43,749 nucleotides of DNA from Negativicutes bacterium (GTDB lineage: Bacteria; Bacillota; Negativicutes; Anaeromusales; Anaeromusaceae), in NCBI GenBank assembly GCA_009929485.1, contig SAAJ01000026.1, positions 1-43,749 on the forward strand. The letters run 5' to 3'. Under the pieces are notes generated by a model. That model was not told the origin of the DNA, did no database searches, and saw only the letters and a list, made by a program, of their open reading frames with translations. Both the position numbers and the translations under genes were made by a program. Shown piece after piece: positions 29,984 to 37,413 of this stretch (positions within the stretch are counted from its first letter, which is position 1; every line of letters begins with the position of its first letter).

Positions 29984-30604
29984 ATGGAATTAGCTTTGTT
30001 TCTAAAATCCATGCTTGTTGGTTTTTTCATGTCGGCGCCGGTGGGGCCTATTGCCGTACTATGCATTCGGCGAACCTTAGTTTTTGGGCGTCTAAGCGGT
30101 TTGGTCGCAGGCGTGGGAGCGGCGACCGCTGATTCCTTATACGCCATGCTGGCCGGAATGGGTATGACTTTGGTGGCGAATGTGCTGATGGAATATCATA
30201 CAGTGCTGCGCGCCTTGGGCGGCGTGGCTCTTTTGGGTATGGGCATTACTACTTGGCGCTCGGCAGTGAGTTGTATGCGTCTGCCTGGGGCGAGCAGCGG
30301 TTTTTGGAGTACCTATGTTTCAACGCTACTCTTGACGCTGGCCAATCCACTGACCTTGTTTTTGTTTGCCGCCGTTTTTGCCAGTGTCGGTATGGACCGC
30401 TTTACGCCGAACTACCAAACAGCGGTGTTGTTGGTGGGCGGCGTCTTTCTGGGAGCCGTGCTATGGTGGTTCCTTTTGAGCGGCCTTATTAATTGCCTGC
30501 GCGGCAAGTTTACGCGGCATGTGCTGGAAGTGATTAACCGTATTTCCGGTGTTGTGTTGGCGCTGTTCGGCGTAGCCGCCTTGGTGAGTATTATCGTACA
30601 ATAA
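29984..30604 (+). CDS. LysE/RhtB family exporter
   Basis: A 206-residue inner-membrane protein with about six hydrophobic helices. Seen: the family hallmark MSAPVGPIAVLCIRRTLVFGRLSGLVAGVGAATAD at about 12-46 (P-G-P near helix 1, then G-x-G-x-A-x-A-D). Members export basic or neutral amino acids. GGGAGGGGG lies ahead of ATG 29984. It follows the cyclodeaminase-like gene by 61 bp and ends at a terminator. Substrate unknown. Confidence 0.88.
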   Translation: MELALFLKSMLVGFFMSAPVGPIAVLCIRRTLVFGRLSGLVAGVGAATADSLYAMLAGMGMTLVANVLMEYHTVLRALGGVALLGMGITTWRSAVSCMRLPGASSGFWSTYVSTLLLTLANPLTLFLFAAVFASVGMDRFTPNYQTAVLLVGGVFLGAVLWWFLLSGLINCLRGKFTRHVLEVINRISGVVLALFGVAALVSIIVQ

Positions 30605-30642
30605 AAGAAGCCTCTCCGCCTTAAGGGGCGAAGAGGCTTTTG
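30605..30642. terminator. Bidirectional terminator between lysE-like gene and Gls24 gene
   Basis: AAGCCTCT/AGAGGCTT stem with inner CGCC-ttaa-GGGGCG pairing and a T-run; sits directly after the LysE stop codon. No dispersed repeat copy here. Confidence 0.85.
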
Positions 30643-30647
30643 CGTAA

Positions 30648-31034
30648 CTAGGCTTTGGCGGCTTCCTGTTTTTCCGGCCGCACTAGGCGCTCTACATTGA
30701 TATCGATTTTTTCTACGGTGTACCCTGTGAGGGACTCTACTTCTTTGACCATGGCATCCCGTAGTCGCTGGGTTACTTCGGGAATATTCACGCCATAGAG
30801 AAGCTCCACTTTCAATTCGAAGGAGACTTTGCCAGCCGAACCTTCCGCGTCTTCCGGTTGGTTTTTCTTTACCGTAATCTGCGGGGCGAAGCGTTCCGAG
30901 ACGATTTGCGCCAAGCCTGCGACCGGGCCTTTTTTGGAAGTGTCTGTGAACACCTCATTGACCTGCGTCATGGCATTGCGAGCGACTTCGGCGAAAACAT
31001 CCTCATGAATAACGGTTTTTCCTGTCGGTTCCAT
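30648..31034 (-). CDS. Asp23/Gls24 family envelope stress protein
   Basis: A 128-residue member of the Asp23/Gls24 (DUF322) family. Seen: VIHEDVFAEVARNAMTQVNEV near the start, GLAQIVSERF, and VELLYGVNIPEVTQRLRDAMVKEVESLTGYTVEKIDINVERL, the family's conserved C-terminal half. Members are abundant cytoplasmic proteins tied to cell-envelope stress. GGGAGGG precedes the ATG. Single gene, convergent with the LysE operon. Confidence 0.93.
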   Translation of the reverse strand: MEPTGKTVIHEDVFAEVARNAMTQVNEVFTDTSKKGPVAGLAQIVSERFAPQITVKKNQPEDAEGSAGKVSFELKVELLYGVNIPEVTQRLRDAMVKEVESLTGYTVEKIDINVERLVRPEKQEAAKA

Positions 31035-31162
31035 AGAAAACCCTCCCTTGCGTTGAACTTTTGTATAGTTATAAACTTCGACGCTGGGGTGGCGTTTCCC
31101 TGTGAGACAAAAATATTTTCTCCGTGGAAAAAACTATTTTCCTGACAATCGGCTCATTTCCT

Positions 31163-31185
31163 CCCTATCGTCAGTAGGGTATAAT
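31163..31185 (+). promoter_or_regulatory. Promoter -10 box with palindromic spacer
   Basis: TATAAT at 31180-31185, with TTTCCT 17 bp upstream as a weak -35. The spacer is itself a small palindrome, CCCTA (31163-31167) and TAGGG (31175-31179), a possible regulator site for the secreted protein and Pit genes. Confidence 0.5.
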
Positions 31186-31216
31186 AAACGTAACTGTGCA
31201 AACGAGGTGAAAGAGA

Positions 31217-31819
31217 ATGAAACAATTTTTGAAAGTCTTGCTGCTGGCGGCGTTTTTATGGAACACGTCGGCTGTCGGCGGCGAGTGTGCTGTAGCGGAA
31301 GTATCTGTAGACCCTATTGGCGTTATGAAAATAGCAACCGGGGTGCAGGCGGAGACTGCTAAGGAATTGGAGGCAGCTCAGCAGTATCCGGCCATTCAAG
31401 CGCAATATGATCTAACGATGCAGTCCGGTGATGTTTGGCACTATTCGCGCTTATTGATCTGCCGGGAAGAGAACAAGCTGGGCCAAGTAGCGGATATGCT
31501 GGCGGTGATGCCGCTGGATCCGGTGCTGGGCTTTTTTGCCGGACAAATCAAGGATCAAGTGAAAAGTACGCTGGAAGGAAACGGCATGCGGGTGCTGGAT
31601 TTGGAGCCGGTTCGCAGCGCCAATTTGAAAGGGCGCAAGGCAGTATTGCTCAAATGCCGGCTGATTGCGACGGAGCAGCTGCCCTTGCCTATGTATAGCG
31701 AGGTCTATGGCTTTGTCAGCAAAGGACATTTTACGGCGGTGGTTTTCCTCTGTCCGGACAGTGATCGCACGTTCTGGCAGCCGCAAACGGCGCAAATGAT
31801 ACAAACGCTGGGGAGATGA
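31217..31819 (+). CDS. Hypothetical secreted protein
   Basis: A 200-residue protein with an N-terminal signal peptide (KQFLKVLLLAAFLWNTSAVGG) and no later membrane segment; cleavage is likely near residues 22-28. I do not recognise a family. It holds segments such as YSRLLICREENKLGQVADML and LKCRLIATEQLPLPMYSEVYGFV that suggest a mixed alpha/beta fold resembling small lipocalin- or PsbP-like secreted proteins, but this is only an impression. GAGGTG precedes the ATG; the Pit gene starts 6 bp after its stop, so it is probably co-transcribed with phosphate uptake. Confidence 0.7.
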   Translation: MKQFLKVLLLAAFLWNTSAVGGECAVAEVSVDPIGVMKIATGVQAETAKELEAAQQYPAIQAQYDLTMQSGDVWHYSRLLICREENKLGQVADMLAVMPLDPVLGFFAGQIKDQVKSTLEGNGMRVLDLEPVRSANLKGRKAVLLKCRLIATEQLPLPMYSEVYGFVSKGHFTAVVFLCPDSDRTFWQPQTAQMIQTLGR

Positions 31820-31825
31820 TGCGTA

Positions 31826-32857
31826 GTGTGGGAACTCGTGTTGGCTTTGGTTGTCCTGGTGGCCTTTGTGTTTCTACTGACCAATGGGATGAATGACGCC
31901 AGCGCGGTGGTAGCTACGATGATTGCCTGCGGTGCGGCGACGCCGCTGCAGGCAGTGCTTTGGGCGGCCAGCGTGGGGCTTGTAGGGGCTATTTTCAGCG
32001 GTGCTGCGGTGGCGCAAACCATTATAGGTCTTCTCAATGTGCCTGTGAGCCATCAATTGCTGCTGGTCCTTTTAGCAGGTTTGACGGCGGCTATGATTTG
32101 GAATCTTTTTACTTGGAAATTAGGTATCCCTTCCAGCTCTACGCATTCCTTGGTAGGCGGTCTGGTTGGCGGCGCTTGGGCGGCTTACGGCGCGTCCGCT
32201 GTTGTTTGGGGCTGGACCGAACTGTATATGGGAAATGCGGAGCTGGTGGGCGTGGCCAAAATCGTGGCTAGCCTTGTTATTTCACCAGTGTTGGGTTTTC
32301 TAGTGGCGTTTATCGTGCAAGTGGTCTTGTCCCTGGCGTTTCGCAGGGCTACCTTTTGGGTGAATAAACCGTTAAAACGTTCGCAATGGCTGTTGAGCGG
32401 CATTTTAGCTTACGGGCACGGCGCGAATGACGCCCAAAAAATGGTGGGCATTATCAGCTTGGCCTTGCTGGCGTCTGGCGTGCAGAGCAGTGTGGAAGGC
32501 GTACCGGCTTGGGTGAAGATCGCCTGCGGCTTAATCATGTTCTTCGGTACGCTTTTTGGCGGTTGGTCCATTATGAAAACGCTGGGCACGGGGATTTTTA
32601 CGCTGCGCCCCTTGCATAGCTTTAATTCCCAATTTTCCGCAGGCGCTGCGGTGGCGTTGGCTACGTTCGTTGGCGCACCGGTCTCGACGACGCATATTGT
32701 CTCCGGAACGGTAATCGGCGCCGGAGCGGCGGACAATTATCGCATGGTGAATTGGAACGTTGGCAAGCATATGTTGGTTGCCTGGTGCGTGACCATTCCG
32801 GCGTCGGCGCTTTGCGCAGCAGGGGTATACCGCCTGCTGCAGTGGCTGACAAGATAA
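31826..32857 (+). CDS. Inorganic phosphate transporter, PiT family
   Basis: A 343-residue low-affinity phosphate (metal-phosphate) permease with about ten membrane helices. Seen: both family signature repeats, FLLTNGMNDASAVVATMIA at ~17-35 and LAYGHGANDAQKMVGII at ~193-209, plus GIPSSSTHSLVGG and GAPVSTTHIVSG. The start is a GTG at 31826 with GGGGAG upstream. The DUF47 gene follows 11 bp later, the usual partner of this transporter. Confidence 0.94.
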   Translation: MWELVLALVVLVAFVFLLTNGMNDASAVVATMIACGAATPLQAVLWAASVGLVGAIFSGAAVAQTIIGLLNVPVSHQLLLVLLAGLTAAMIWNLFTWKLGIPSSSTHSLVGGLVGGAWAAYGASAVVWGWTELYMGNAELVGVAKIVASLVISPVLGFLVAFIVQVVLSLAFRRATFWVNKPLKRSQWLLSGILAYGHGANDAQKMVGIISLALLASGVQSSVEGVPAWVKIACGLIMFFGTLFGGWSIMKTLGTGIFTLRPLHSFNSQFSAGAAVALATFVGAPVSTTHIVSGTVIGAGAADNYRMVNWNVGKHMLVAWCVTIPASALCAAGVYRLLQWLTR

Positions 32858-32868
32858 GGAGGAGCAAG

Positions 32869-33492
32869 ATGGGAAGCAAGAAGCTATGGGATCGTCTAGT
32901 GCCGCCGAAATATGATTTTTACGGGCGTCTCAGCGAGCAGGCTCGGGTGACCTCGCAGGGCATTTCGGCCATGGTGGCCTGGCTGAGCGATCCGCAAATG
33001 CAGCATTTCGAGCGCTTTATGCATTCTAGTCGCGAAGCGGACTTGGTGCGCATGAAGCTCGAAGAAGAACTAGTAGAGGCGTTTACTACGCCTTTTGACC
33101 GTCAAGACATTTATACCTTTTCCGTGCGCATGGACCGCATTTTGGAATTATCCAAAGGGACGATTCAATCCATGCAGGCTTTTGAAGTGAAACCGGATTT
33201 GATTATCTGCGAGCTGGCATGGAACCTCAGCCGCGGCACCTACGAGCTATCTAGAGGCACTGGCCTTTTATCAAGCAACCCGCGCGAAGCCGAGGCTTGC
33301 GTAGAGGAAATGCGCCTAGCTTCTTTGGCGGTGGAATCGCGCTATCGCGATGCCATGTCCCAGCTCTTTAAAGCTGGCGATCCCATCGACGCTATGAAAA
33401 AGCGCGAAGTCTACCGAGGCTTCAAGGATGCCGCCGAATATATGGATTTGGTAGTGGATGTTTTCCATCGCATCATCTTTAGATTACATTAA
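32869..33492 (+). CDS. DUF47 (PhoU-like) protein, Pit accessory
   Basis: A 207-residue all-helical DUF47 protein, distantly PhoU-like, thought to regulate the adjacent Pit transporter. Seen: WDRLVPPKYDFYGRLSEQARVTSQGISAMVAWL at the N-terminus, READLVRMKLEEELVEAFTTPFDRQDIYTFSVRMDRILEL in the middle, and AAEYMDLVVDVFHRIIFR at the end. In family terms these include acidic metal-binding helices. AAGGAGGAG precedes the ATG. Confidence 0.92.
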   Translation: MGSKKLWDRLVPPKYDFYGRLSEQARVTSQGISAMVAWLSDPQMQHFERFMHSSREADLVRMKLEEELVEAFTTPFDRQDIYTFSVRMDRILELSKGTIQSMQAFEVKPDLIICELAWNLSRGTYELSRGTGLLSSNPREAEACVEEMRLASLAVESRYRDAMSQLFKAGDPIDAMKKREVYRGFKDAAEYMDLVVDVFHRIIFRLH

Positions 33493-33514
33493 TGAGCTAA
33501 AAGGAACCAATGAT

Positions 33515-33745
33515 ACTAACAAGGAGTAGAGAGAGTAAAGGGAGGGCTTGGAAAAACAGAGAGACAGCGAAAGCCGTAAGGCTTTGACTGTCTCTCTGTT
33601 TTTGTATGTGGGGATTTTTTGGGTACTATTTGCTCGAAAAATTAAAATTTTGAATTCTCTTCGTACCCTCACTCTACTCCATCTACTCCTGTTAAATATA
33701 AATCTCTCAGTCGTACCCTCCGGTCACTCTCGCGACTCCTGTTCG
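33515..33745. repeat. Intergenic repeat element, copies F6 (A), R8 (A'), R9 (B')
   Basis: Convergent junction of the DUF47 gene and tex. Forward type-A copy 33515-33550 (TAACAAGGAGTAGAGAGAGT...GGGAGGG), hairpin 33552-33604, reverse type-A' copy 33661-33697 (TCGTACCCTCACTCTACTCC ... CTCCTGTTAAA), reverse type-B' copy 33711-33745 (TCGTACCCTCCGGTCACTCT ... CTCCTGTTCG). The clearest A-hairpin-A'-B' example. Confidence 0.82.
33552..33604. terminator. Bidirectional terminator between DUF47 gene and tex
   Basis: AAAAACAGAGAGACAG pairs with CTGTCTCTCTGTTTTT, and AAAGCC pairs with GGCTTT across a GTAA loop; a two-base mismatch separates the two stems. Confidence 0.92.
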
Positions 33746-33752
33746 TTTTTTA

Positions 33753-35927
33753 TTAGTCCTTCGCAGGCACCTGTTTGAGGCTGAGGGCGATACGGCTGCG
33801 TTCTTCGTCTACGGACAGGATCAGCACTTCCAGAATGTCGCCGACTGATACCACGTCCAGCGGATGCCGGAAGGGTTTGCGGCTGAGTTCCGAACGGTGC
33901 ACCAGGCCCTTGACCTTAATGCCGATGTCGACAAAGACGCCGAAGTCGGTGACATTATGCACCGTGCCTTGGACGATGCTGCCTGGCTGCAGTTCGGACA
34001 GCTTGACTACCTGCTGACGCGTGAGCGGCAGCGGTACGTCTTCCCGGGGATCGCGGCCCGGCTTGGCTAGAGCCGCCAGAATATCACGGACCGTGGGTTC
34101 GCCAGCTTCGAGCTCCTTGGCTAGCTTGGCGACATCGGCCTGAGGCGCTTGCGCCTGCAGCGTGGTCAGACGGTCTTTATGATTCAAATCTTTTAAGGTG
34201 AAGCCCAGCTTGGCGAGCAGATTTTCCGCCAAAGAGTAAGATTCCGGATGGACCGGCGTATTATCTAGCGGATGGGGAGAAGCGGCCAAACGGAGGAACC
34301 CTGCGCATTGCGTATAGGCAGCAGGACCCAGACGGGCGACCTTCAGCAGCTCTTTGCGCTGTCGGAAGGGGCCGTTGACCTCGCGGTGAGCTACAATGTT
34401 TTTAGCGACAGTCGCATTAATGCCGGCTACATGACGCAGCAACGCTCCCGAGGCGGTGTTTAATTCTACGCCTACATGGTTAACCGCTGACTCAACAACA
34501 GCGTCTAGCGTGTGGGCTAGCTCCTTTTGATCGACATCATGCTGGTACTGGCCGACGCCGATGGTCTTGGGTTCGATCTTGACCAGCTCGGCTAAAGGAT
34601 CCTGGATGCGGCGGGCGATGGAAACAGCGCCGCGAATCGAAACATCCAAATCCGGCATTTCCTCCCGGGCCAGCTTAGAGGCGGAGTAGACCGAGGCGCC
34701 GGCTTCGTTGGCGATGAGATAGCGCAAGGACAGCTTGTGTTCGGCAATCAAGCCTGCCACAAATTCTTCCGTTTCAAAGGAAGCCGTACCATTGCCGATG
34801 GCTGCCAGCGTGATCTTATGGCGGCGGCAGAGATCCAGCACTTTTTGGGCGCTCTGCTGTTTTTGCGCCGTCGAATGGGTAATGTAAATGGTAGTGGTCT
34901 CCAGAACCGCCCCCGTAGGATCAATGACAGCCACCTTGCAGCCGGTGCGGTAGCCAGGGTCAAGGCCGATTACGGTATGTCCGGCTAAGGGAGCCTGCAG
35001 CAGCAACTGGCGCAGGTTGAGGCTGAAGACGCGGATGGCTTGCTTTTCGGCGTGCTCCGAGAGGAGATTGCGGATTTCCCGCTCCAAGGCAGGGAAAAGC
35101 AGACGCTTATAGCCGTCGGCAATGGCCGAGGCCAGCCACTCCGAGGCGCCATTGGGCGTGGAAATGATTCTTCGGCACAAAGCGGCGATAAACTCTTCGT
35201 GCGGCGCTACTAAGTGTACCTTGAGAAGCTCCTTCTTTTCACCGCGATTGATGGCGAGAATACGATGGGACGGCATGCGTTTTACCGGTTCGCGGTAGTC
35301 TTTATAGGCCAGAACTTCTTTAGCGGCTTCTTCCTCAACGGCAAATTCCGCAGTGATTTCGCCTTTTTGCCACAGTTCTTTGCGCAGCCAGGCGCGGATA
35401 GAAGCATCTTCTGAGGTTTGTTCTGCAATAATATCCGAGGCTCCGGCTAGCGCTTCTTCTGCCGTTTCAATATCCGGCAACGCAGCCAGCATAGCAGCGG
35501 CCGCTTCGTCAGGACTTTTTCCGGCAGGAAGCTGGCGCAGCAGATCGGCCAGAGGCTCGAGACCTTTTTCGCGGGCGATTTGCGCCCGTGTGCGCTTTTT
35601 GGGGCGATATGGAAGATAGAGATCCTCCAGTTCTTGCAGCTTGGTGGTTTTCTCGATAGCTGCCTGAAGTTCAGGCGTCAGCTTTTGCTGCTCCTCAATG
35701 GAAGCGAGAATTTCTTCTTGGCGTTTGGCCAAATTGCGCAGATACGCTAAGCGTTCTTCAATGAGACGGATTTGTTCTTCGTCCAGCTCGTCGGTTGCTT
35801 CTTTGCGATACCGTGCGATGAACGGGACAGTATTGCCGTCGTCCAAGAGGGAGATCGTGGCGTTCGCCTGGTGCGGCGCAATGCGTAGCTCCTGGGCGAG
35901 AATGCCGGGGATTTGTTCTAGTTTCAT
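33753..35927 (-). CDS. tex: Tex family RNA-binding transcription accessory protein
   Basis: A 724-residue Tex protein, a nucleic-acid-binding factor related to eukaryotic Spt6. Domains in order: N-terminal helical Tex_N (GILAQELRIAPHQANATISLLDDGNTVPFIARYRKE), YqgF-like RNase H fold (VIGLDPGYRTGCKVAVID, ~320-450), helix-hairpin-helix segments (ALLRHVAGINATVAKNIVAHREVNGPFRQRKELLKV), and a C-terminal S1 domain (GSIVQGTVHNVTDFGVFVDIG). The ATG at 35927 fits the family N-terminus; one seven codons upstream lacks a ribosome-binding site. Confidence 0.95.
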   Translation of the reverse strand: MKLEQIPGILAQELRIAPHQANATISLLDDGNTVPFIARYRKEATDELDEEQIRLIEERLAYLRNLAKRQEEILASIEEQQKLTPELQAAIEKTTKLQELEDLYLPYRPKKRTRAQIAREKGLEPLADLLRQLPAGKSPDEAAAAMLAALPDIETAEEALAGASDIIAEQTSEDASIRAWLRKELWQKGEITAEFAVEEEAAKEVLAYKDYREPVKRMPSHRILAINRGEKKELLKVHLVAPHEEFIAALCRRIISTPNGASEWLASAIADGYKRLLFPALEREIRNLLSEHAEKQAIRVFSLNLRQLLLQAPLAGHTVIGLDPGYRTGCKVAVIDPTGAVLETTTIYITHSTAQKQQSAQKVLDLCRRHKITLAAIGNGTASFETEEFVAGLIAEHKLSLRYLIANEAGASVYSASKLAREEMPDLDVSIRGAVSIARRIQDPLAELVKIEPKTIGVGQYQHDVDQKELAHTLDAVVESAVNHVGVELNTASGALLRHVAGINATVAKNIVAHREVNGPFRQRKELLKVARLGPAAYTQCAGFLRLAASPHPLDNTPVHPESYSLAENLLAKLGFTLKDLNHKDRLTTLQAQAPQADVAKLAKELEAGEPTVRDILAALAKPGRDPREDVPLPLTRQQVVKLSELQPGSIVQGTVHNVTDFGVFVDIGIKVKGLVHRSELSRKPFRHPLDVVSVGDILEVLILSVDEERSRIALSLKQVPAKD

Positions 35928-35961
35928 ATATTTCACCAGCCTTGTCATATACAGTCTTTTT

Positions 35962-35967
35962 ATTATA
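35962..35967 (-). promoter_or_regulatory. Extended -10 promoter of tex
   Basis: On the minus strand TGCTATAAT, an extended -10 form, 35 bp before the tex ATG. No convincing -35 hexamer. Confidence 0.6.
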
Positions 35968-36070
35968 GCATAGACCATGATTGTTGTTGGCAAAGAGATT
36001 CTTTTAGGAAATATGTGTCTAAGACTAGACGAATGCTCTGGGGAATGGTAATATTACCCTTATGAAATGC

Positions 36071-36099
36071 TTGACAGGCATTGCAAACCATAGTAAAAT
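36071..36099 (+). promoter_or_regulatory. Promoter of the Fur-family regulator gene
   Basis: TTGACA (36071-36076), 17-bp spacer, TAAAAT (36094-36099): the same hexamers and spacing as the feo-cluster promoter at 11223, and both run on into TTCAATT. Confidence 0.8.
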
Positions 36100-36114
36100 T
36101 CAATTAAACTTAAA

Positions 36115-36129
36115 GGATAATAATTACTA
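36115..36129 (+). promoter_or_regulatory. Possible Fur/PerR operator
   Basis: GGATAATAATTACTA matches TGATAATnATTATCA at 11 of 14 defined positions. Placed just after the -10 box, it could serve autoregulation. Weaker than the site at 11257. Confidence 0.45.
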
Positions 36130-36166
36130 GTAAGCTAAAAGATTTATGAAGTAGGTGTGATGAATA

Positions 36167-36604
36167 ATGGATTTCTCCGTAGCGGCTCTCTTGCGGGAGA
36201 AAGGATTCAAAGTAACCCCTCAACGTTTGGCGATTTATCAGGTTTTGTCTAACACGACACAGCATCCCTGCGCCGAAGCGATTTTCAACGAATTGCAGCC
36301 CCATTATCCGACGATGAGCTTGGCCACTGTGTACAAGACTATCGAGATTTTGCGGGAAATTGGCATGGTACAGGTGCTCAATGTAGGCGAAGACAGCTTC
36401 CGCTACGATGCGACCGTCGAAAACCATCCTCATGTACGTTGCATGGATTGCGGCCGCGTGGATGACATGCATGATATTGACGCCAGCTCTTTTGTGAAAC
36501 AAGTCAGCGACAAAACGGACTATGTTTTATCAGGCCAGCAGTTCTATTTCTATGGCATCTGTCCGGCCTGCCAGAAAAAGCAACAAGCGCAAGCGCGCAA
36601 CTAA
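36167..36604 (+). CDS. Fur family transcriptional regulator (Fur or PerR type)
   Basis: A 145-residue metal-dependent repressor. Seen: N-terminal winged helix with GFKVTPQRLAIYQVL and PTMSLATVYKTIEILREIGMV (recognition helix), metal-site HPHVRCMDCGRVDD with the first CxxC pair, and a second CPAC pair near the C-terminus for structural zinc. These features fit both Fur (iron) and PerR (peroxide); the MSLATVYKTIEIL helix and 145 residues lean to PerR. It may act on the box before its own gene and on the feo promoter. AGTAGGTG precedes the ATG. Confidence 0.9.
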   Translation: MDFSVAALLREKGFKVTPQRLAIYQVLSNTTQHPCAEAIFNELQPHYPTMSLATVYKTIEILREIGMVQVLNVGEDSFRYDATVENHPHVRCMDCGRVDDMHDIDASSFVKQVSDKTDYVLSGQQFYFYGICPACQKKQQAQARN

Positions 36605-36656
36605 TTGTACTCATGCATTGCATCATCGCACTATTTCTTTATAGTTCGCATTGCGA

Positions 36657-36688
36657 GCCGTCCTTCTTGCGAAGGACGGCTTTTCTGT
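36657..36688 (+). terminator. Terminator after the Fur-family gene
   Basis: GCCGTCCTTC (36657-36666) and GAAGGACGGC (36671-36680), 10 bp perfect, TTGC loop, then TTTTCTGTTTT. Confidence 0.9.
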
Positions 36689-36750
36689 TTTGCTTGCCTC
36701 TGGTAAAATAAAAGAATATCACCCTGTAAAGTAAAAAAGGAGGAATCACC

Positions 36751-37413
36751 ATGCGGAAATTGGCTTCCTATATTGATCATACCTTGCTTAAGGCGACGGC
36801 GACTCCCGATGATATCCGGGATCTGTGCGAAGAGGCGGCAATGTATGGTTTTGCCGCCGTATGCGTCAACCCGGTCTATGTGGATTTAGCGGCGCATCTT
36901 TTGGCTGGCAGCGGCGTCAAGGTGGCTACTGTCGTGGGGTTCCCGTTAGGCGCTAACTTGACTTGGGTAAAAGAGGAAGAAACGCGCCAAGCCGTGCGCT
37001 GTAAGGCGGATGAAATCGATATGGTCATTTCCCTAGGGGCGGCGAAGAGCGGCCAATGGGATGCGGTGGCCAACGATGTGCATAGCGTCGTAGAGGCGGC
37101 GGAAGGCAAAATTGTCAAAGCCATCCTGGAAACTTGCTTTTTGGATGATGACGAAAAATGCCAAGCGGCGCTGGCGGCTCTTAGAGGGGGCGCGCATTTC
37201 GTGAAAACCTCCACAGGCTTTGGCAGCGGCGGCGCTACGGTAGAAGATATACAGCTGCTTCGTCGGACTGTAGGCGATGCTGCGCAGATCAAAGCTTCCG
37301 GCGGTATTCGTACGCTGGAACAGGTACGGGCGATGATTGCCGCCGGCGCCGACCGCATTGGCGCCAGTGCGGGTGTGGCTATTATGCAAGCACTACAGAA
37401 GGAGTCTTCATGA
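36751..37413 (+). CDS. deoC: Deoxyribose-phosphate aldolase
   Basis: A 220-residue class I aldolase that cleaves 2-deoxyribose 5-phosphate to glyceraldehyde 3-phosphate and acetaldehyde. Seen: YIDHTLLKATAT near the start, VCVNPVYV, VATVVGFPLGANL, KAILETCFL, Schiff-base Lys K152 in HFVKTSTGFGSGGAT, and IKASGGIRTLEQ. AAAGGAGGA precedes the ATG. The stop overlaps the next gene's start (ATGA), so it is coupled to the phosphohexomutase, which fits nucleoside sugar salvage. Confidence 0.97.
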   Translation: MRKLASYIDHTLLKATATPDDIRDLCEEAAMYGFAAVCVNPVYVDLAAHLLAGSGVKVATVVGFPLGANLTWVKEEETRQAVRCKADEIDMVISLGAAKSGQWDAVANDVHSVVEAAEGKIVKAILETCFLDDDEKCQAALAALRGGAHFVKTSTGFGSGGATVEDIQLLRRTVGDAAQIKASGGIRTLEQVRAMIAAGADRIGASAGVAIMQALQKESS

